This document shows, one piece after another, positions 45,791-55,721 of a DNA stretch of 64,000 nucleotides (positions are counted from its first letter, which is position 1; each line of letters begins with the position of its first letter). The stretch is from NCBI GenBank assembly GCA_964389685.1, contig CAYMFM010000007.1:37011-101010 (forward strand), read 5' to 3'. A model generated the notes under the pieces. It made no database searches and had not been told where the DNA came from. It worked only from the letters and a program-made list of their open reading frames with translations. Source of the stretch: G020353115 sp964389685. GTDB lineage: Bacteria > Bacteroidota > Bacteroidia > Bacteroidales > VadinHA17. Both the position numbers and the translations under genes were made by a program.

Positions 45791-46543
45791 ATGAAACAGA
45801 TGGTCGCTGCTATCAGATCATTCATATCCTATATCATCGTATTCAGCCTGGTGTTTGGTCTTTTCCCGTTTGCGCTGATTGTTTGGCTGGTGACTTTCCC
45901 TTTCGATAAGAAACATTTAGTGCTCCACTATTACAGTTGCTTCTGGGGATCCATGTTTATCTGGACAAATCCGATGTGGCGTGTTAAAATAGCTAACCGC
46001 GATCGCATCAGAATAGGAGAAACCTACATCCTGGTTTCCAATCATCAGTCCATGTTTGACATCTGTCTTATTTACCGCCTGTTCAAACCCTTTAAATGGG
46101 TCTCAAAATCGGAAAATTTTCTCTTACCGGTTATTGGCTGGAACCTGAGAATGAATGAATACATAAAAATAGAGAGGGAGAGCCGGAAAAGCATCATGAA
46201 AATGATGCAGGATTGCGAAAAAGCCATCGGGGAAGGGAACTCGATCATGATGTTCCCCGAAGGCACAAGAACAGTGGATGGTGAATTACGATCATTCAAG
46301 ACAGGCGCTTTTATGCTGGCTCTGAAAACCAGGACACCCATCATTCCCATTGTGATCGACGGAAGCATAAAAGTGCTTCCGAAAAAAGGATGGATTTTAA
46401 GCCCTAACCGGAATATTAAACTCAATGTCCTGGAGGAAATACCGGCGGAAAAATTTGAACAGATGGAGGTAAATGAACTGACGAAAATGACCCGTGAAAT
46501 AATGGAGAAAGAACTGCACCGTATACGCCGAAATTCATCCTGA
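45791..46543 (+). CDS. plsC: 1-acyl-sn-glycerol-3-phosphate acyltransferase
   Basis: 250 aa. One or two N-terminal membrane helices, then the acyltransferase motifs NHQSMFDI (HxxxxD), FPEGTRT and PIIPIVIDGS. It adds the second acyl chain to make phosphatidic acid. It follows the lipoate ligase gene by 53 bp. Confidence 0.94.
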   Translation: MKQMVAAIRSFISYIIVFSLVFGLFPFALIVWLVTFPFDKKHLVLHYYSCFWGSMFIWTNPMWRVKIANRDRIRIGETYILVSNHQSMFDICLIYRLFKPFKWVSKSENFLLPVIGWNLRMNEYIKIERESRKSIMKMMQDCEKAIGEGNSIMMFPEGTRTVDGELRSFKTGAFMLALKTRTPIIPIVIDGSIKVLPKKGWILSPNRNIKLNVLEEIPAEKFEQMEVNELTKMTREIMEKELHRIRRNSS

Positions 46544-46561
46544 TATGGCTTGTTAACCATC

Positions 46562-47335
46562 ATGAGATCTTTGCCGGAGAGAAAAATATTGCGAAAGATG
46601 AATTTTCTTTCTGACCAGGAAGGGATCATCTCCCGCTTTCTGAATGAAAGCAGCAACTGGGAACCACACCTGCATCAATCAAGGGAGTTTATTCTCGATT
46701 GCATTCGCGGAAAGAATATTCCGGTGATTACTATCCTGGGGAGCGGCTGGCTGCTCGATGTGCCGCTGGAAGAGCTTCAAAAACAGTGTAAGAAAATCCT
46801 GCTGGTCGATATCTTTCATCCTCCGCAGGTCCTGCGGAAAATCAGAGATCTTCCACATGTGGAAGCCATTCATCAGGACGTTACCGGCGGTATGATCGGA
46901 CAGGCATATCAACTGGTACAGGAATTCAGAAAAACCGGAAGAAAACGGAATATAGCGGATCTGCAGTCATCCGTTTTTACGCCGGACATTGCTGCGGGAT
47001 TTGTAGTGTCACTGAATTTATTAAACCAGCTGGATATACTCATTGTCGATTACCTTAAAAAATTCTCAATCTATACCGGGGAAGAGATCCTGGAATTGAG
47101 AAAGTTGATCCAGCAGTCGCATCTCGATTCACTACCGGATGCTCATTCCTGTATCATCACCGATTTTGAGGAGCGGGTTTATGCAGATAACAAGCTGGAA
47201 CGAATTAGCCCGCTCATTCACGTTCCACTTCCGGAGGGGAAAAGAAAAACCACCTGGGAATGGCTGTTCGACTCACAAAAAACATACTATAGCGGTAAAA
47301 TAACGAAATTTAATGTAGTGGCTATTGAATTATAA
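46562..47335 (+). CDS. Rossmann-like protein of unknown function (methyltransferase-like fold)
   Basis: 257 aa from the ATG at 46562 (a TTG four codons upstream is less likely). PVITILGSGWLLDVPLEEL and ILLVDIFHP resemble strand 1 and strand 2 of a SAM-binding fold, but no methyltransferase motif IV is seen. It sits between plsC and the MutS-like gene, 18 bp and 21 bp away, so it is probably in one operon. Function not known. Confidence 0.65.
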   Translation: MRSLPERKILRKMNFLSDQEGIISRFLNESSNWEPHLHQSREFILDCIRGKNIPVITILGSGWLLDVPLEELQKQCKKILLVDIFHPPQVLRKIRDLPHVEAIHQDVTGGMIGQAYQLVQEFRKTGRKRNIADLQSSVFTPDIAAGFVVSLNLLNQLDILIVDYLKKFSIYTGEEILELRKLIQQSHLDSLPDAHSCIITDFEERVYADNKLERISPLIHVPLPEGKRKTTWEWLFDSQKTYYSGKITKFNVVAIEL

Positions 47336-47356
47336 GGAAATTTTATACGAGGTAGG

Positions 47357-49150
47357 ATGGAAAAGGAGCTCATAATTAAATACCGGGAAAGAGTCTCCCT
47401 TTTTACCCGGGAACTGAAAATCAGGAAGCGAAATGGCAACCTGTTGTCATTTCTCCGGTTGCTGATATTTATTGCCGGTATTATAATGATTTATCTTGCT
47501 TCCGGGATTCATCCTTTCCTGGCAGTAGCTTGCTTCCTCTTATCCGGTTTTTTGTTTTTTATCGCCGTTAAGAAACATGGACAAAACAACCTGCAACAGC
47601 GTCATGTAAAAGAGTTGATCAAGATCAATGATGATGAGGTGCGTGGTATGGAAGGTGATATCAGCCCGTTTGATAATGGATCTGAGTATGTCAACACCAC
47701 CCATCCATTCTCCTTTGACCTGGATCTGTTTGGTGAGGGATCCCTGTTTCAATATCTGAACAGAACCTGTTCAACCGGTGGTAAAGAACGGTTAAAAAAT
47801 TTATTGATCGAGCCTCTGAACGATCATTCTGAGATACGAGCAAGACAGGATGCAGTAAAAGAACTCACTCCTGGATTGGGTTGGAGGCAAAAGTTTCTGG
47901 CAACAGGAAACAGTTATGAAGAATCCGGAGAGGAGGAACAGAGTATTCTGGAATGGGCAAATAAAACGCCGGAATTCAGAAACTCCCAAATCCTTCATGT
48001 TATCCGTTTTTTGCTTCCGTTTGTAACCATGTTATTACTGGTTCTTTCTATATTCAGGATCCTGCCTGCCTCCCTGCCTGTTGCAATGATCCTTATCCAG
48101 CTGTTGATCGTGGCAATTCACCTGGTGCGCATTAACCGGGTCCACCAGCAGGTTACCAAACGGTATGAAATGCTGGGAAAATCTGCAAAGTTGCTTTCAT
48201 TCATTCAGGACGAGGAGTTTTCTACTCCATTCCTGATCTCTCTTCAAAAAACCTTGAATCAGGATGGAAATTCAGCTGCCGATCAGATTCAACGGTTGGC
48301 GCGGATCATCCATCGGTTCGACAGGCGTTTGGATATGATCATCGGTGTATTGCTCAATGGCCTTCTTTTATGGGATATCCATTGTGTTATCGCATTGGAT
48401 AGATGGAGAAGTGAATCCTGTAACAGAATCCCTTCATGGTTTACAGCTGTAAATGAGGTCGATGCTTTAATCAGTCTCTCCTCTTTCTCTTACAATAATC
48501 CGGATTATTCATTTCCGGAAATAAGACCAAATAAAGTCCTCCATTCAAAGAAACTGGGCCATCCGTTAATTCGCCGGGCAGAGCGGGTATCTAATGATTT
48601 CCAATTGGAGAATGAGGGGATACTGGTCATTCTGACCGGGCCCAACATGGCCGGGAAAAGCACCTTTTTAAGAACGGTTGGGATAAACCTTATTCTGGGG
48701 ATGATTGGAGCACCCGTTTGTGCACATGAATTCCTCTTCAATCCGGTAAAGATATATTCCAGTATGAGGACCAGTGATTCCCTTCAAAAGAATGAATCCT
48801 ATTTTTATGCTGAACTTCGACGTTTAAAAATCCTCAAAGAGAGCCTGATGAAACGGGAAAAAATCCTTATCCTCCTGGATGAAATATTGAAAGGGACCAA
48901 TTCACAGGATAAACATGCAGGGTCACTCATGTTTATTGAACAGCTCATCAAACTGAAAGGAACCGGTTTGATTGCAACCCATGATGTGGAACTGGGCAAG
49001 CTGGAAAATGAATACCCTGACCAGATCTCCAATAAATGCTTTGAAGTGGAGATCAATGGAGACCAGATTTCGTTCGACTATATCCTGCGGAAAGGGATCA
49101 CACAAAAAATGAATGCTGCCCACCTGATGAAGCAGATGGGCATTGTCTGA
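47357..49150 (+). CDS. Membrane-embedded MutS-like ATPase
   Basis: 597 aa. Two membrane segments at about 30-72 and two more near 212-252, which true MutS lacks. The C-terminal ABC-type domain is intact: Walker A LTGPNMAGKSTFLRT, signature-like SYFYAELRRLK, Walker B ILLDEILKGTNSQDKHAG and switch His in ATHDVELG. The mismatch-recognition N-domain is missing. Known as a Bacteroidota branch of the MutS family; a direct role in mismatch repair is doubtful. Confidence 0.88.
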   Translation: MEKELIIKYRERVSLFTRELKIRKRNGNLLSFLRLLIFIAGIIMIYLASGIHPFLAVACFLLSGFLFFIAVKKHGQNNLQQRHVKELIKINDDEVRGMEGDISPFDNGSEYVNTTHPFSFDLDLFGEGSLFQYLNRTCSTGGKERLKNLLIEPLNDHSEIRARQDAVKELTPGLGWRQKFLATGNSYEESGEEEQSILEWANKTPEFRNSQILHVIRFLLPFVTMLLLVLSIFRILPASLPVAMILIQLLIVAIHLVRINRVHQQVTKRYEMLGKSAKLLSFIQDEEFSTPFLISLQKTLNQDGNSAADQIQRLARIIHRFDRRLDMIIGVLLNGLLLWDIHCVIALDRWRSESCNRIPSWFTAVNEVDALISLSSFSYNNPDYSFPEIRPNKVLHSKKLGHPLIRRAERVSNDFQLENEGILVILTGPNMAGKSTFLRTVGINLILGMIGAPVCAHEFLFNPVKIYSSMRTSDSLQKNESYFYAELRRLKILKESLMKREKILILLDEILKGTNSQDKHAGSLMFIEQLIKLKGTGLIATHDVELGKLENEYPDQISNKCFEVEINGDQISFDYILRKGITQKMNAAHLMKQMGIV

Positions 49151-49350
49151 TCCGGTTAATCACCCTGAAACCCCTGTGTTTTTTGATTTTTCCGGTAAAT
49201 TTTCAACAACAAATAATTTCTAAGCTGATCAAATAACGATCAGTTTGTCAGTTAGTTAATGAAAAGCAAGCTCAAATGCCGGAGTTTTCAGGCTGTTCCT
49301 TGCTTTTGCTTTTGTTGAAAAGTCGCTTCATTCTCTTCTTTCCCTTTTTA

Positions 49351-49358
49351 TATATTTG
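49351..49358 (+). promoter_or_regulatory. -7 promoter element before parE
   Basis: TATATTTG, a perfect TAnnTTTG match, 18 bp before the parE start. No TTTG at the right distance upstream was seen. Confidence 0.45.
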
Positions 49359-49376
49359 CAAAAATTCGAATGACCC

Positions 49377-51209
49377 ATGACGGCGATTTACTCGGAAGAG
49401 ACGATAAAAACCCTCGATTGGCGTGAACATATCCGGAAAAGACCGGGAATGTATATTGGTAAATTGGGGGATGGCACATCCAAGGACGATGGAATTTACA
49501 TTCTGTTGAAGGAGACGTTTGATAATTCCATTGATGAGTACCTGATGGGGTATGGAAAGCACATTGATGTGACAATCGAGGAAAAAAAAGTACTTGTAAG
49601 AGATTACGGCAGGGGGATACCGCTCGGGAAAGTGATGGATGTCGTTTCCAAAATGAATACCGGGGCAAAATACGATTCGAAAGTCTTTAAAAAGTCAGTC
49701 GGACTGAATGGAGTTGGTATCAAGGCTGTTAATGCACTTTCGGCAAATTTTACGCTGCAATCGGTCAGGGAAAAGAAGCTGAAAGAGGTGGAATTTTCTG
49801 AAGGGAAATTGGTGCGGGATGAAAAACTCAAGGATTGCGATCTGGATGATGGAACGATTGTCACGTTTGTACCCGATGCGAAAATGTTTGGCAATTATCA
49901 CTACATTTCGGAATATGTCGAGACCATGATGCGGAACTACGTTTATCTCAATTCCGGATTAGTGGTTAATTTTAACGGGAGCCGTTTTCATTCGAAAAAT
50001 GGCCTGCTTGATCTGCTGGAAGAAAACATGAGTGGCGAGGGGCTGTATGAGATCATTCACCTGAAGAACCATGATATTGAAGTAGCCTTTACCCACGGGA
50101 ACCAGTACGGTGAGGATTACTATAGTTTTGTAAATGGGCAACATACAACACAGGGAGGGACTCACCTGGCGGCGTTCCGGGAAGCGCTTGTGAAAACCAT
50201 ACGTGACTTTTACAAAAAAGATTTTGATCCGTCCGATATTCGTGCCTCCATTATTGCTGCCATCAGCATAAAAGTGGAAGAACCGGTTTTTGAATCACAG
50301 ACAAAGACAAAACTCGGATCAAAAGACATTGGTCCGGATGGCCCTTCCGTCCGGAATTTTATTACCGATTTCCTGAAAACGGCACTGGATAATTTTCTTC
50401 ATAAAAACCCGGATGCTGCTGATATTATTTATAAAAAGATCCTTGATTCGGAGAAGGAGAGAAAAGCAATCTCCAGCATACAAAAAATCGCCAGAGAACG
50501 AGCAAAAAAAGCCAGCCTGCATAACAAAAAATTGAGAGATTGCAGGATCCATTATAACTCAAAGGACAACCGGCGACTCAACACCACGATCTTTATCACT
50601 GAAGGAGATTCTGCCAGCGGATCGATTACCAAATCAAGGGATGTTGAGACACAAGCTGTTTTCAGCCTGAAAGGTAAACCATTGAATACCTATGGGCTGA
50701 CGAAAAAAATTGTTTATGAAAATGAAGAGTTTAATCTGCTTCAGGCAGCATTGAACATTGAAGATGGACTTGAAAACCTCAGGTATAATAATGTTGTGAT
50801 CGCTACCGATGCCGATGTGGATGGCATGCACATACGGCTGCTCCTGATCACTTTCTTTCTGCAGTTTTTCCCTGACCTGGTAAAACATGGTCACCTCTAT
50901 ATCCTGCAAACACCGCTATTCCGCGTACGGAATAAGAAGGAAACCCTTTACTGCTACTCGGCGGAAGAGAAAGATAAGGCCGTTCAAAAATTAGGCCCGA
51001 ATCCTGAAATTACCCGGTTCAAAGGATTGGGGGAAATATCACCGGATGAGTTCAAACATTTTATTGGTAAGGCCATGCGACTCGATCCGGTCCGTTTGAG
51101 AAGAGAGGATAATGTGGCAGGATTTTTAGAATTTTACATGGGGAAAAATACCCCCGACCGCCAGGAATTCATTATTGAAAACCTGCGGGTTGAGGAGGAC
51201 CTTGTGTAA
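49377..51209 (+). CDS. parE: DNA topoisomerase IV subunit B
   Basis: 610 aa, shorter than GyrB. GHKL ATPase motifs RPGMYIG, ETFDNSIDEYLMGYG and DYGRGIPLG come first, then the transducer and the TOPRIM domain (EGDSASGS, DADVDGMHIR). It pairs with the parC gene 79 bp downstream. Its role is decatenation of daughter chromosomes. Confidence 0.95.
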   Translation: MTAIYSEETIKTLDWREHIRKRPGMYIGKLGDGTSKDDGIYILLKETFDNSIDEYLMGYGKHIDVTIEEKKVLVRDYGRGIPLGKVMDVVSKMNTGAKYDSKVFKKSVGLNGVGIKAVNALSANFTLQSVREKKLKEVEFSEGKLVRDEKLKDCDLDDGTIVTFVPDAKMFGNYHYISEYVETMMRNYVYLNSGLVVNFNGSRFHSKNGLLDLLEENMSGEGLYEIIHLKNHDIEVAFTHGNQYGEDYYSFVNGQHTTQGGTHLAAFREALVKTIRDFYKKDFDPSDIRASIIAAISIKVEEPVFESQTKTKLGSKDIGPDGPSVRNFITDFLKTALDNFLHKNPDAADIIYKKILDSEKERKAISSIQKIARERAKKASLHNKKLRDCRIHYNSKDNRRLNTTIFITEGDSASGSITKSRDVETQAVFSLKGKPLNTYGLTKKIVYENEEFNLLQAALNIEDGLENLRYNNVVIATDADVDGMHIRLLLITFFLQFFPDLVKHGHLYILQTPLFRVRNKKETLYCYSAEEKDKAVQKLGPNPEITRFKGLGEISPDEFKHFIGKAMRLDPVRLRREDNVAGFLEFYMGKNTPDRQEFIIENLRVEEDLV

Positions 51210-51288
51210 CAGATCTGACAGAGATCTGCCCCATTTCGCAATGGCTAACAGAACAGGTTAACATTTTCATTATTGTCACTGCAGGAGC

Positions 51289-53934
51289 ATGGAACATTTG
51301 GAATGGAGTGAAGAGGGTAACGATCAGGACCCGATATCATCTGACCCGGAAACAGGCAAGACAAAAAGTACAGACCTCTACAAGGTTCTGAACCTGTCAG
51401 GAATGTACCAGGATTGGTTCCTTGATTATGCTTCTTATGTGATCCTCGAACGAGCAGTTCCTCATTTGAATGACGGGCTCAAACCGGTTCAACGCAGGAT
51501 ACTGCACGCCATGAAACGGCTGGATGATGGCCGCTTTAACAAGGTTGCCAACATCATCGGGCATACCATGCAGTTCCATCCCCATGGAGATGCCTCCATT
51601 GGGGATGCCCTGGTTCAGATAGGACAGCGTGATCTTCTCATCGAAACCCAGGGAAACTGGGGGAATATTCTGACCGGAGATGGTGCAGCAGCACCCCGGT
51701 ATATCGAAGCCCGGCTCTCCAAATTCGCGAATGATGTCGTTTTTAATCCCAAAACAACCGAATGGAAACTTTCCTACGATGGCAGGAACAAAGAACCGGT
51801 AACCCTGCCCGTGAAATTCCCGCTCCTGCTTGCCCAGGGAATTGAGGGAATTGCTGTCGGCCTCGCTTCGAAAATACTGCCCCATAATTTTAATGAACTG
51901 ATCGATGCGGTTATCCTTCACCTTCAGGATAAACCGTTTGAATTATTCCCCGATTTTTCTACAGGGGGACTGGCCGACTTCACCCGGTATAATGATGGAC
52001 TCCGGGGAGGCCAGATCCGGGTCAGGGCAAAGATCTCAAAAGTCGATAAAAAAACACTGGCGATCACCGAAATACCCTATGGCAAAACCACAATTAGCCT
52101 GATTGAATCGATCATTAAAGCCAGCGAAAGGGGAAAAATCAAGGTTAAGAGAATCGATGATAATACTGCCGAGAACGTCGAGATCCTGGTTCACCTGGCA
52201 CCCGGTGTATCTTCCGATAAAACCATCGATGCCCTGTTTGCCTTTACCGACTGTGAAATCTCGATCTCACCCAATTCATGTGTGATCAATGAGGAGAAAC
52301 CCAACTTCATGGGAGTAAGTGATATCCTGAAACGATCAGCCCGGAGTACCGTCGACCTGTTGACCCTTGAACTTGAAATCAGGAAGAAAGAGCTACAGGA
52401 TTCCTGGCATCAATCCTCCCTTGAAAAGATATTTATTGAAAACAGAATATACCGGAGCATTGAGCAGTGTGAAACATGGGAATCAATTATAGAAACCATA
52501 GACCAGGGACTTGAGCCGTTTAAAAAATTATTGTCAAGGGATGTAACCAGGGATGATATCATCCGGTTAACTGAAATAAAAATTAAGCGGATCTCGAAAT
52601 ACGATTCAGAGAAAGCGGATGAACAGATCCGGGAGATTGAAGCTGAAATTGAGGAGGTGAACAATCACCTGGCTAACATCATTTCCTATACCATTAATTA
52701 TTTCAGGCAAATTAAAAAGAAGCACGGGAAAGGCCGGGAGAGAAGAACAGAGATCAAAAACTTTGATACGATCGTAGCAACAAAAGTTGTTGCCAACAAT
52801 GCCAAGTTATACGTTAACCGGGAGGAAGGTTTTGCCGGAACCTCACTGAAAAAGGACGAATATGTGTGTGATTGTTCGGATATTGATGAGATCATCGTTT
52901 TCCTCCGGGATGGCAGATATATGATTGCCAAAATTGCCGATAAGCTATTTATCGGGAAAAACATCATTCATATTGCCGTCTTCAAGAAAAATGACAACCG
53001 TACGATCTATAATTTGGTATACCGGGATGGTAGAAATGGGAATGTGATGGTTAAGCGTGCCGCAGTAACCGGCGTTACACGAGACAAAGAATACCATATC
53101 ACACGAGGGAAGGCAGATTCAAGAATCCTCTATTTCAGTGCTAACCCCAATGGAGAAGCCGAGATCATTAAGGTCCATCTGAAACCAAAACCCAGGTTGA
53201 AAAACCTGACATTCGAATTTGATTTCTCTGAGATTGCCATCAAAGGGAGGGATTCGATGGGAAATATTATGACTAAAAAACCGGTGTTGAAAATAACCCT
53301 GAAAGAGAGGGGTGTATCCACCCTGGGAGGACGCAAAATATGGTTCGATGAAGATGTCAACCGCCTGAATGCAGATAGCAGGGGCAGGTTCCTTGGAGAA
53401 TTCAGCGCCAATGATAAAATCCTGGTCATTACCAAAAGCGGAACATTCAGGCTCTCCAATTTTGACCTGGCGAACCACTATGAAGACGATATCCTGGTGC
53501 TTGAGAAATTTGACACCTCAAAAGTCTATTCCGCCATTTATTTTGATGGTAAATTGAATTATAACTACGTGAAACGGTTCACCATCGAACCGACTGAGAA
53601 ACCGCTGAGCTTCATTAATGGACATCCGGAATCACGTCTGGTTAGCCTTACCGAAGTTGAATATCCGCGTTTCGAAATTGAATTCGGCGGGAAAAATAAA
53701 AACAGAGAGCCTGAAATTATCGAGGTGGCAGAGTTTATCGGCATAAAAAGTTATAAGGCAAAAGGGAAACGACTGACCAATTATCATGTGGAGAACATAA
53801 AAGAACTGGAGCCTGTTGTGAAGAAAGAGGGTGTGACCCCGGAAGAAAAGGATGAAGAACAGGGAAATAAAAAGGACGATGTACTCCTGGAGCCTGACGA
53901 TGAGAATGGTCAGATGAGACTGGATCTGAAATAG
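51289..53934 (+). CDS. parC: DNA topoisomerase IV subunit A
   Basis: 881 aa. The breakage-reunion domain has the HTH with HPHGDASIGDALV and the catalytic tyrosine in APRYIEARLS. A coiled-coil tower (about 440-500) and a C-terminal beta-propeller-like region follow, then an acidic, Lys-rich tail from about 840. It forms the A2B2 enzyme with the preceding subunit. Confidence 0.95.
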   Translation: MEHLEWSEEGNDQDPISSDPETGKTKSTDLYKVLNLSGMYQDWFLDYASYVILERAVPHLNDGLKPVQRRILHAMKRLDDGRFNKVANIIGHTMQFHPHGDASIGDALVQIGQRDLLIETQGNWGNILTGDGAAAPRYIEARLSKFANDVVFNPKTTEWKLSYDGRNKEPVTLPVKFPLLLAQGIEGIAVGLASKILPHNFNELIDAVILHLQDKPFELFPDFSTGGLADFTRYNDGLRGGQIRVRAKISKVDKKTLAITEIPYGKTTISLIESIIKASERGKIKVKRIDDNTAENVEILVHLAPGVSSDKTIDALFAFTDCEISISPNSCVINEEKPNFMGVSDILKRSARSTVDLLTLELEIRKKELQDSWHQSSLEKIFIENRIYRSIEQCETWESIIETIDQGLEPFKKLLSRDVTRDDIIRLTEIKIKRISKYDSEKADEQIREIEAEIEEVNNHLANIISYTINYFRQIKKKHGKGRERRTEIKNFDTIVATKVVANNAKLYVNREEGFAGTSLKKDEYVCDCSDIDEIIVFLRDGRYMIAKIADKLFIGKNIIHIAVFKKNDNRTIYNLVYRDGRNGNVMVKRAAVTGVTRDKEYHITRGKADSRILYFSANPNGEAEIIKVHLKPKPRLKNLTFEFDFSEIAIKGRDSMGNIMTKKPVLKITLKERGVSTLGGRKIWFDEDVNRLNADSRGRFLGEFSANDKILVITKSGTFRLSNFDLANHYEDDILVLEKFDTSKVYSAIYFDGKLNYNYVKRFTIEPTEKPLSFINGHPESRLVSLTEVEYPRFEIEFGGKNKNREPEIIEVAEFIGIKSYKAKGKRLTNYHVENIKELEPVVKKEGVTPEEKDEEQGNKKDDVLLEPDDENGQMRLDLK

Positions 53935-53942
53935 GAACACCA

Positions 53943-54440
53943 TTGAAGATATTCCTGATTGGTTTTATGGGCAGCGGAAAGTCGACGGCGGGTAAAAAAC
54001 TCGCCGTAAGGCTGGGTTATCAATTTATTGATCTGGATGAGTACATCGAAAAGATGAGCGGGATGACAGTCTCTTCCATCTTTTCTTCAAAGGGAGAACA
54101 CGCCTTTCGGAAATTGGAAAAAGAAGCATTGGATCAGATCGATCGGCTAACCGGGGTTGTCATAGCAACGGGAGGAGGCACACCCTGCTTCTCAGACAAT
54201 ATGGATTTCATGAACAAATCGGGGGAAACAGTGTATCTCAAAATGCCGGTGAAGAAACTGATTGAACGGCTTCAGCATGAAAAGGAGCACAGGCCGCTGA
54301 TCTGTGGGAAAAGTGATGAAGAGCTGGATCAGTATGTCAGGGATAAACTGAAAGAGCGGGAAGTCTATTATCGAAAAGCACAAATCATGATTGATGGTGA
54401 CCCACTGAACCTGGAAGCATTACTCACCCGTTACCAGTGA
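53943..54440 (+). CDS. aroK: Shikimate kinase
   Basis: 165 aa. P-loop GFMGSGKSTAGKKLA, shikimate-binding DLDEYIE, and GGGTPCF are complete; the lid HRPLICG has its Arg. It phosphorylates shikimate for aromatic amino acids. The start is TTG (53943), 8 bp after parC, with AGGAAC upstream. The last 21 bp overlap the convergent transporter gene. Confidence 0.94.
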   Translation: MKIFLIGFMGSGKSTAGKKLAVRLGYQFIDLDEYIEKMSGMTVSSIFSSKGEHAFRKLEKEALDQIDRLTGVVIATGGGTPCFSDNMDFMNKSGETVYLKMPVKKLIERLQHEKEHRPLICGKSDEELDQYVRDKLKEREVYYRKAQIMIDGDPLNLEALLTRYQ

Positions 54441-55211
54441 ATACTTCTTCTTGAATTCATAATCCGGATCAATCTCCAGGTATTTGGATAAAAACCTGGT
54501 ACCAATATAAAAAGGAATGGTATCAAGCAGGGCAGATGTCATTTTAAAAACGTAGTTGGAGAGGATAAGGATAAGGACAGCATGCACGGCTGTTTCACCT
54601 CGATGTATGGTGATGGCATCGTGTACCCAGAGATAGGTGATTGTAACCACTGCAATGGAGTCAACCATCTGACTGGTCAGGGTTGACCCATTATTCCTCA
54701 ACCATAACATCTTCCCTTTTGTTATTTTTCGCAACCGGTGAAAAATATGAACATCAATGAATTGGGCAGCTAAATAAGCCAGCATGGAGGCAATGGTTGC
54801 ACCGAATGTCCACTTTCTTATCTGAAAAAAAGTCCTGACTTCAATGTCAATCGGAAGCCCATCGGGCGCCATTTCAGGATGAGGTGGCAATACACCCCCC
54901 AACCACAAAATGAATAAAACCCAAATGTTTAAAAACAATCCAACCCACACAACCTTATTCGCCCTTCTTTTTCCATACAGCTCACTGATAAAGTCGGTAC
55001 AAAGGAATGTGATGGGATAGGGAAGAACCCCTATGAACACAATGAATGGAATAGTCTTTCCAAAAAGGGTGAATGAAAGATCTATTTGCCTTGAGATTCC
55101 TAATATATTCAGGATGGCAAGTGTCCCAAGGAAAAAGCCGGAGAGAATGATAAATACAACTTCCCTCCGTCTGTTGATAAGGTCATCCGCAGTGTCATCG
55201 TTGCCGAACAT
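54420..55211 (-). CDS. Queuosine precursor transporter (YhhQ/VUT family)
   Basis: 263 aa, about six membrane segments. The family pattern FLCTDFISELYGKRRANKVVW and WLRNNGSTLTSQMVDS is visible. It imports a 7-deazaguanine precursor (such as preQ0 or preQ1) for queuosine in tRNA. The 3' end overlaps aroK tail-to-tail by 21 bp. Confidence 0.9.
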   Translation of the reverse strand: MFGNDDTADDLINRRREVVFIILSGFFLGTLAILNILGISRQIDLSFTLFGKTIPFIVFIGVLPYPITFLCTDFISELYGKRRANKVVWVGLFLNIWVLFILWLGGVLPPHPEMAPDGLPIDIEVRTFFQIRKWTFGATIASMLAYLAAQFIDVHIFHRLRKITKGKMLWLRNNGSTLTSQMVDSIAVVTITYLWVHDAITIHRGETAVHAVLILILSNYVFKMTSALLDTIPFYIGTRFLSKYLEIDPDYEFKKKYSLVTGE

Positions 55212-55511
55212 CCTTATAAATATAGGTATTATTGCAGAATTCCGGCTTCAAAGTATAAAAATTTTATGAATAGAACAGTTCCAAAAGATAACCTACCGGA
55301 AAAATAATATCAGAGATATTTTTTTGCCCGGTTTTCCTGTTCATTACAAATTCAAATCGGAATATTTCAGCAAGATTTTTAACGGGGATAGTGATTAGGA
55401 GGTATTGCTATAATCAACAAATCACGGGAAATTCTTGACTACAATTCATATTTTGTATTATCTTTAATCATTCTAAGATAGATAGGTTAGAAAAAAACAA
55501 GGGGTATTTGC
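55212..55511. other. AT-rich divergent promoter region
   Basis: About 300 bp with no gene. TTGAC (55435) and TATCTTTA (55459-55466), 20 bp or so apart, form a plausible promoter for the HEAT/transporter gene. Confidence 0.4.
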
Positions 55512-55721
55512 CTCGTTAAACCGAAAAACTCTTAAAGTCATATGGCAGGTGGTATTTATAAGGCACNNNNNNNNNNNNNNNNNNNNNNNNNNNNNNNNNN
55601 NNNNNNNNNNNNNNNNNNNNNNNNNNNNNNNNNNNNNNNNNNNNNNNNNNNNNNNNNNNNNNNNNNCTCGTTAAACCGAAAAACTCTTAAAGTCATATGG
55701 CAGGTGGTATTTATAAGGCAC
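55512..55721. other. Assembly gap: 100 Ns between two identical 55-bp flanks
   Basis: Bases 55567-55666 are N. The 55 bp to the left (55512-55566) are identical to the 55 bp to the right (55667-55721), and each contains the start codon and first codons of the next gene. This is best read as two contigs that overlap by 55 bases (a common assembler k-mer size) but were joined with an arbitrary gap. The duplication is probably not real. Confidence 0.85.

Noticed and set aside
47357..49150. Canonical mutS
   Set aside because: The mismatch-binding and connector domains are missing and membrane segments are present.
49377..53934. gyrB/gyrA
   Set aside because: The short B subunit, the tandem pair and the A-subunit tail fit topoisomerase IV better, although a gyrase cannot be wholly excluded by eye.
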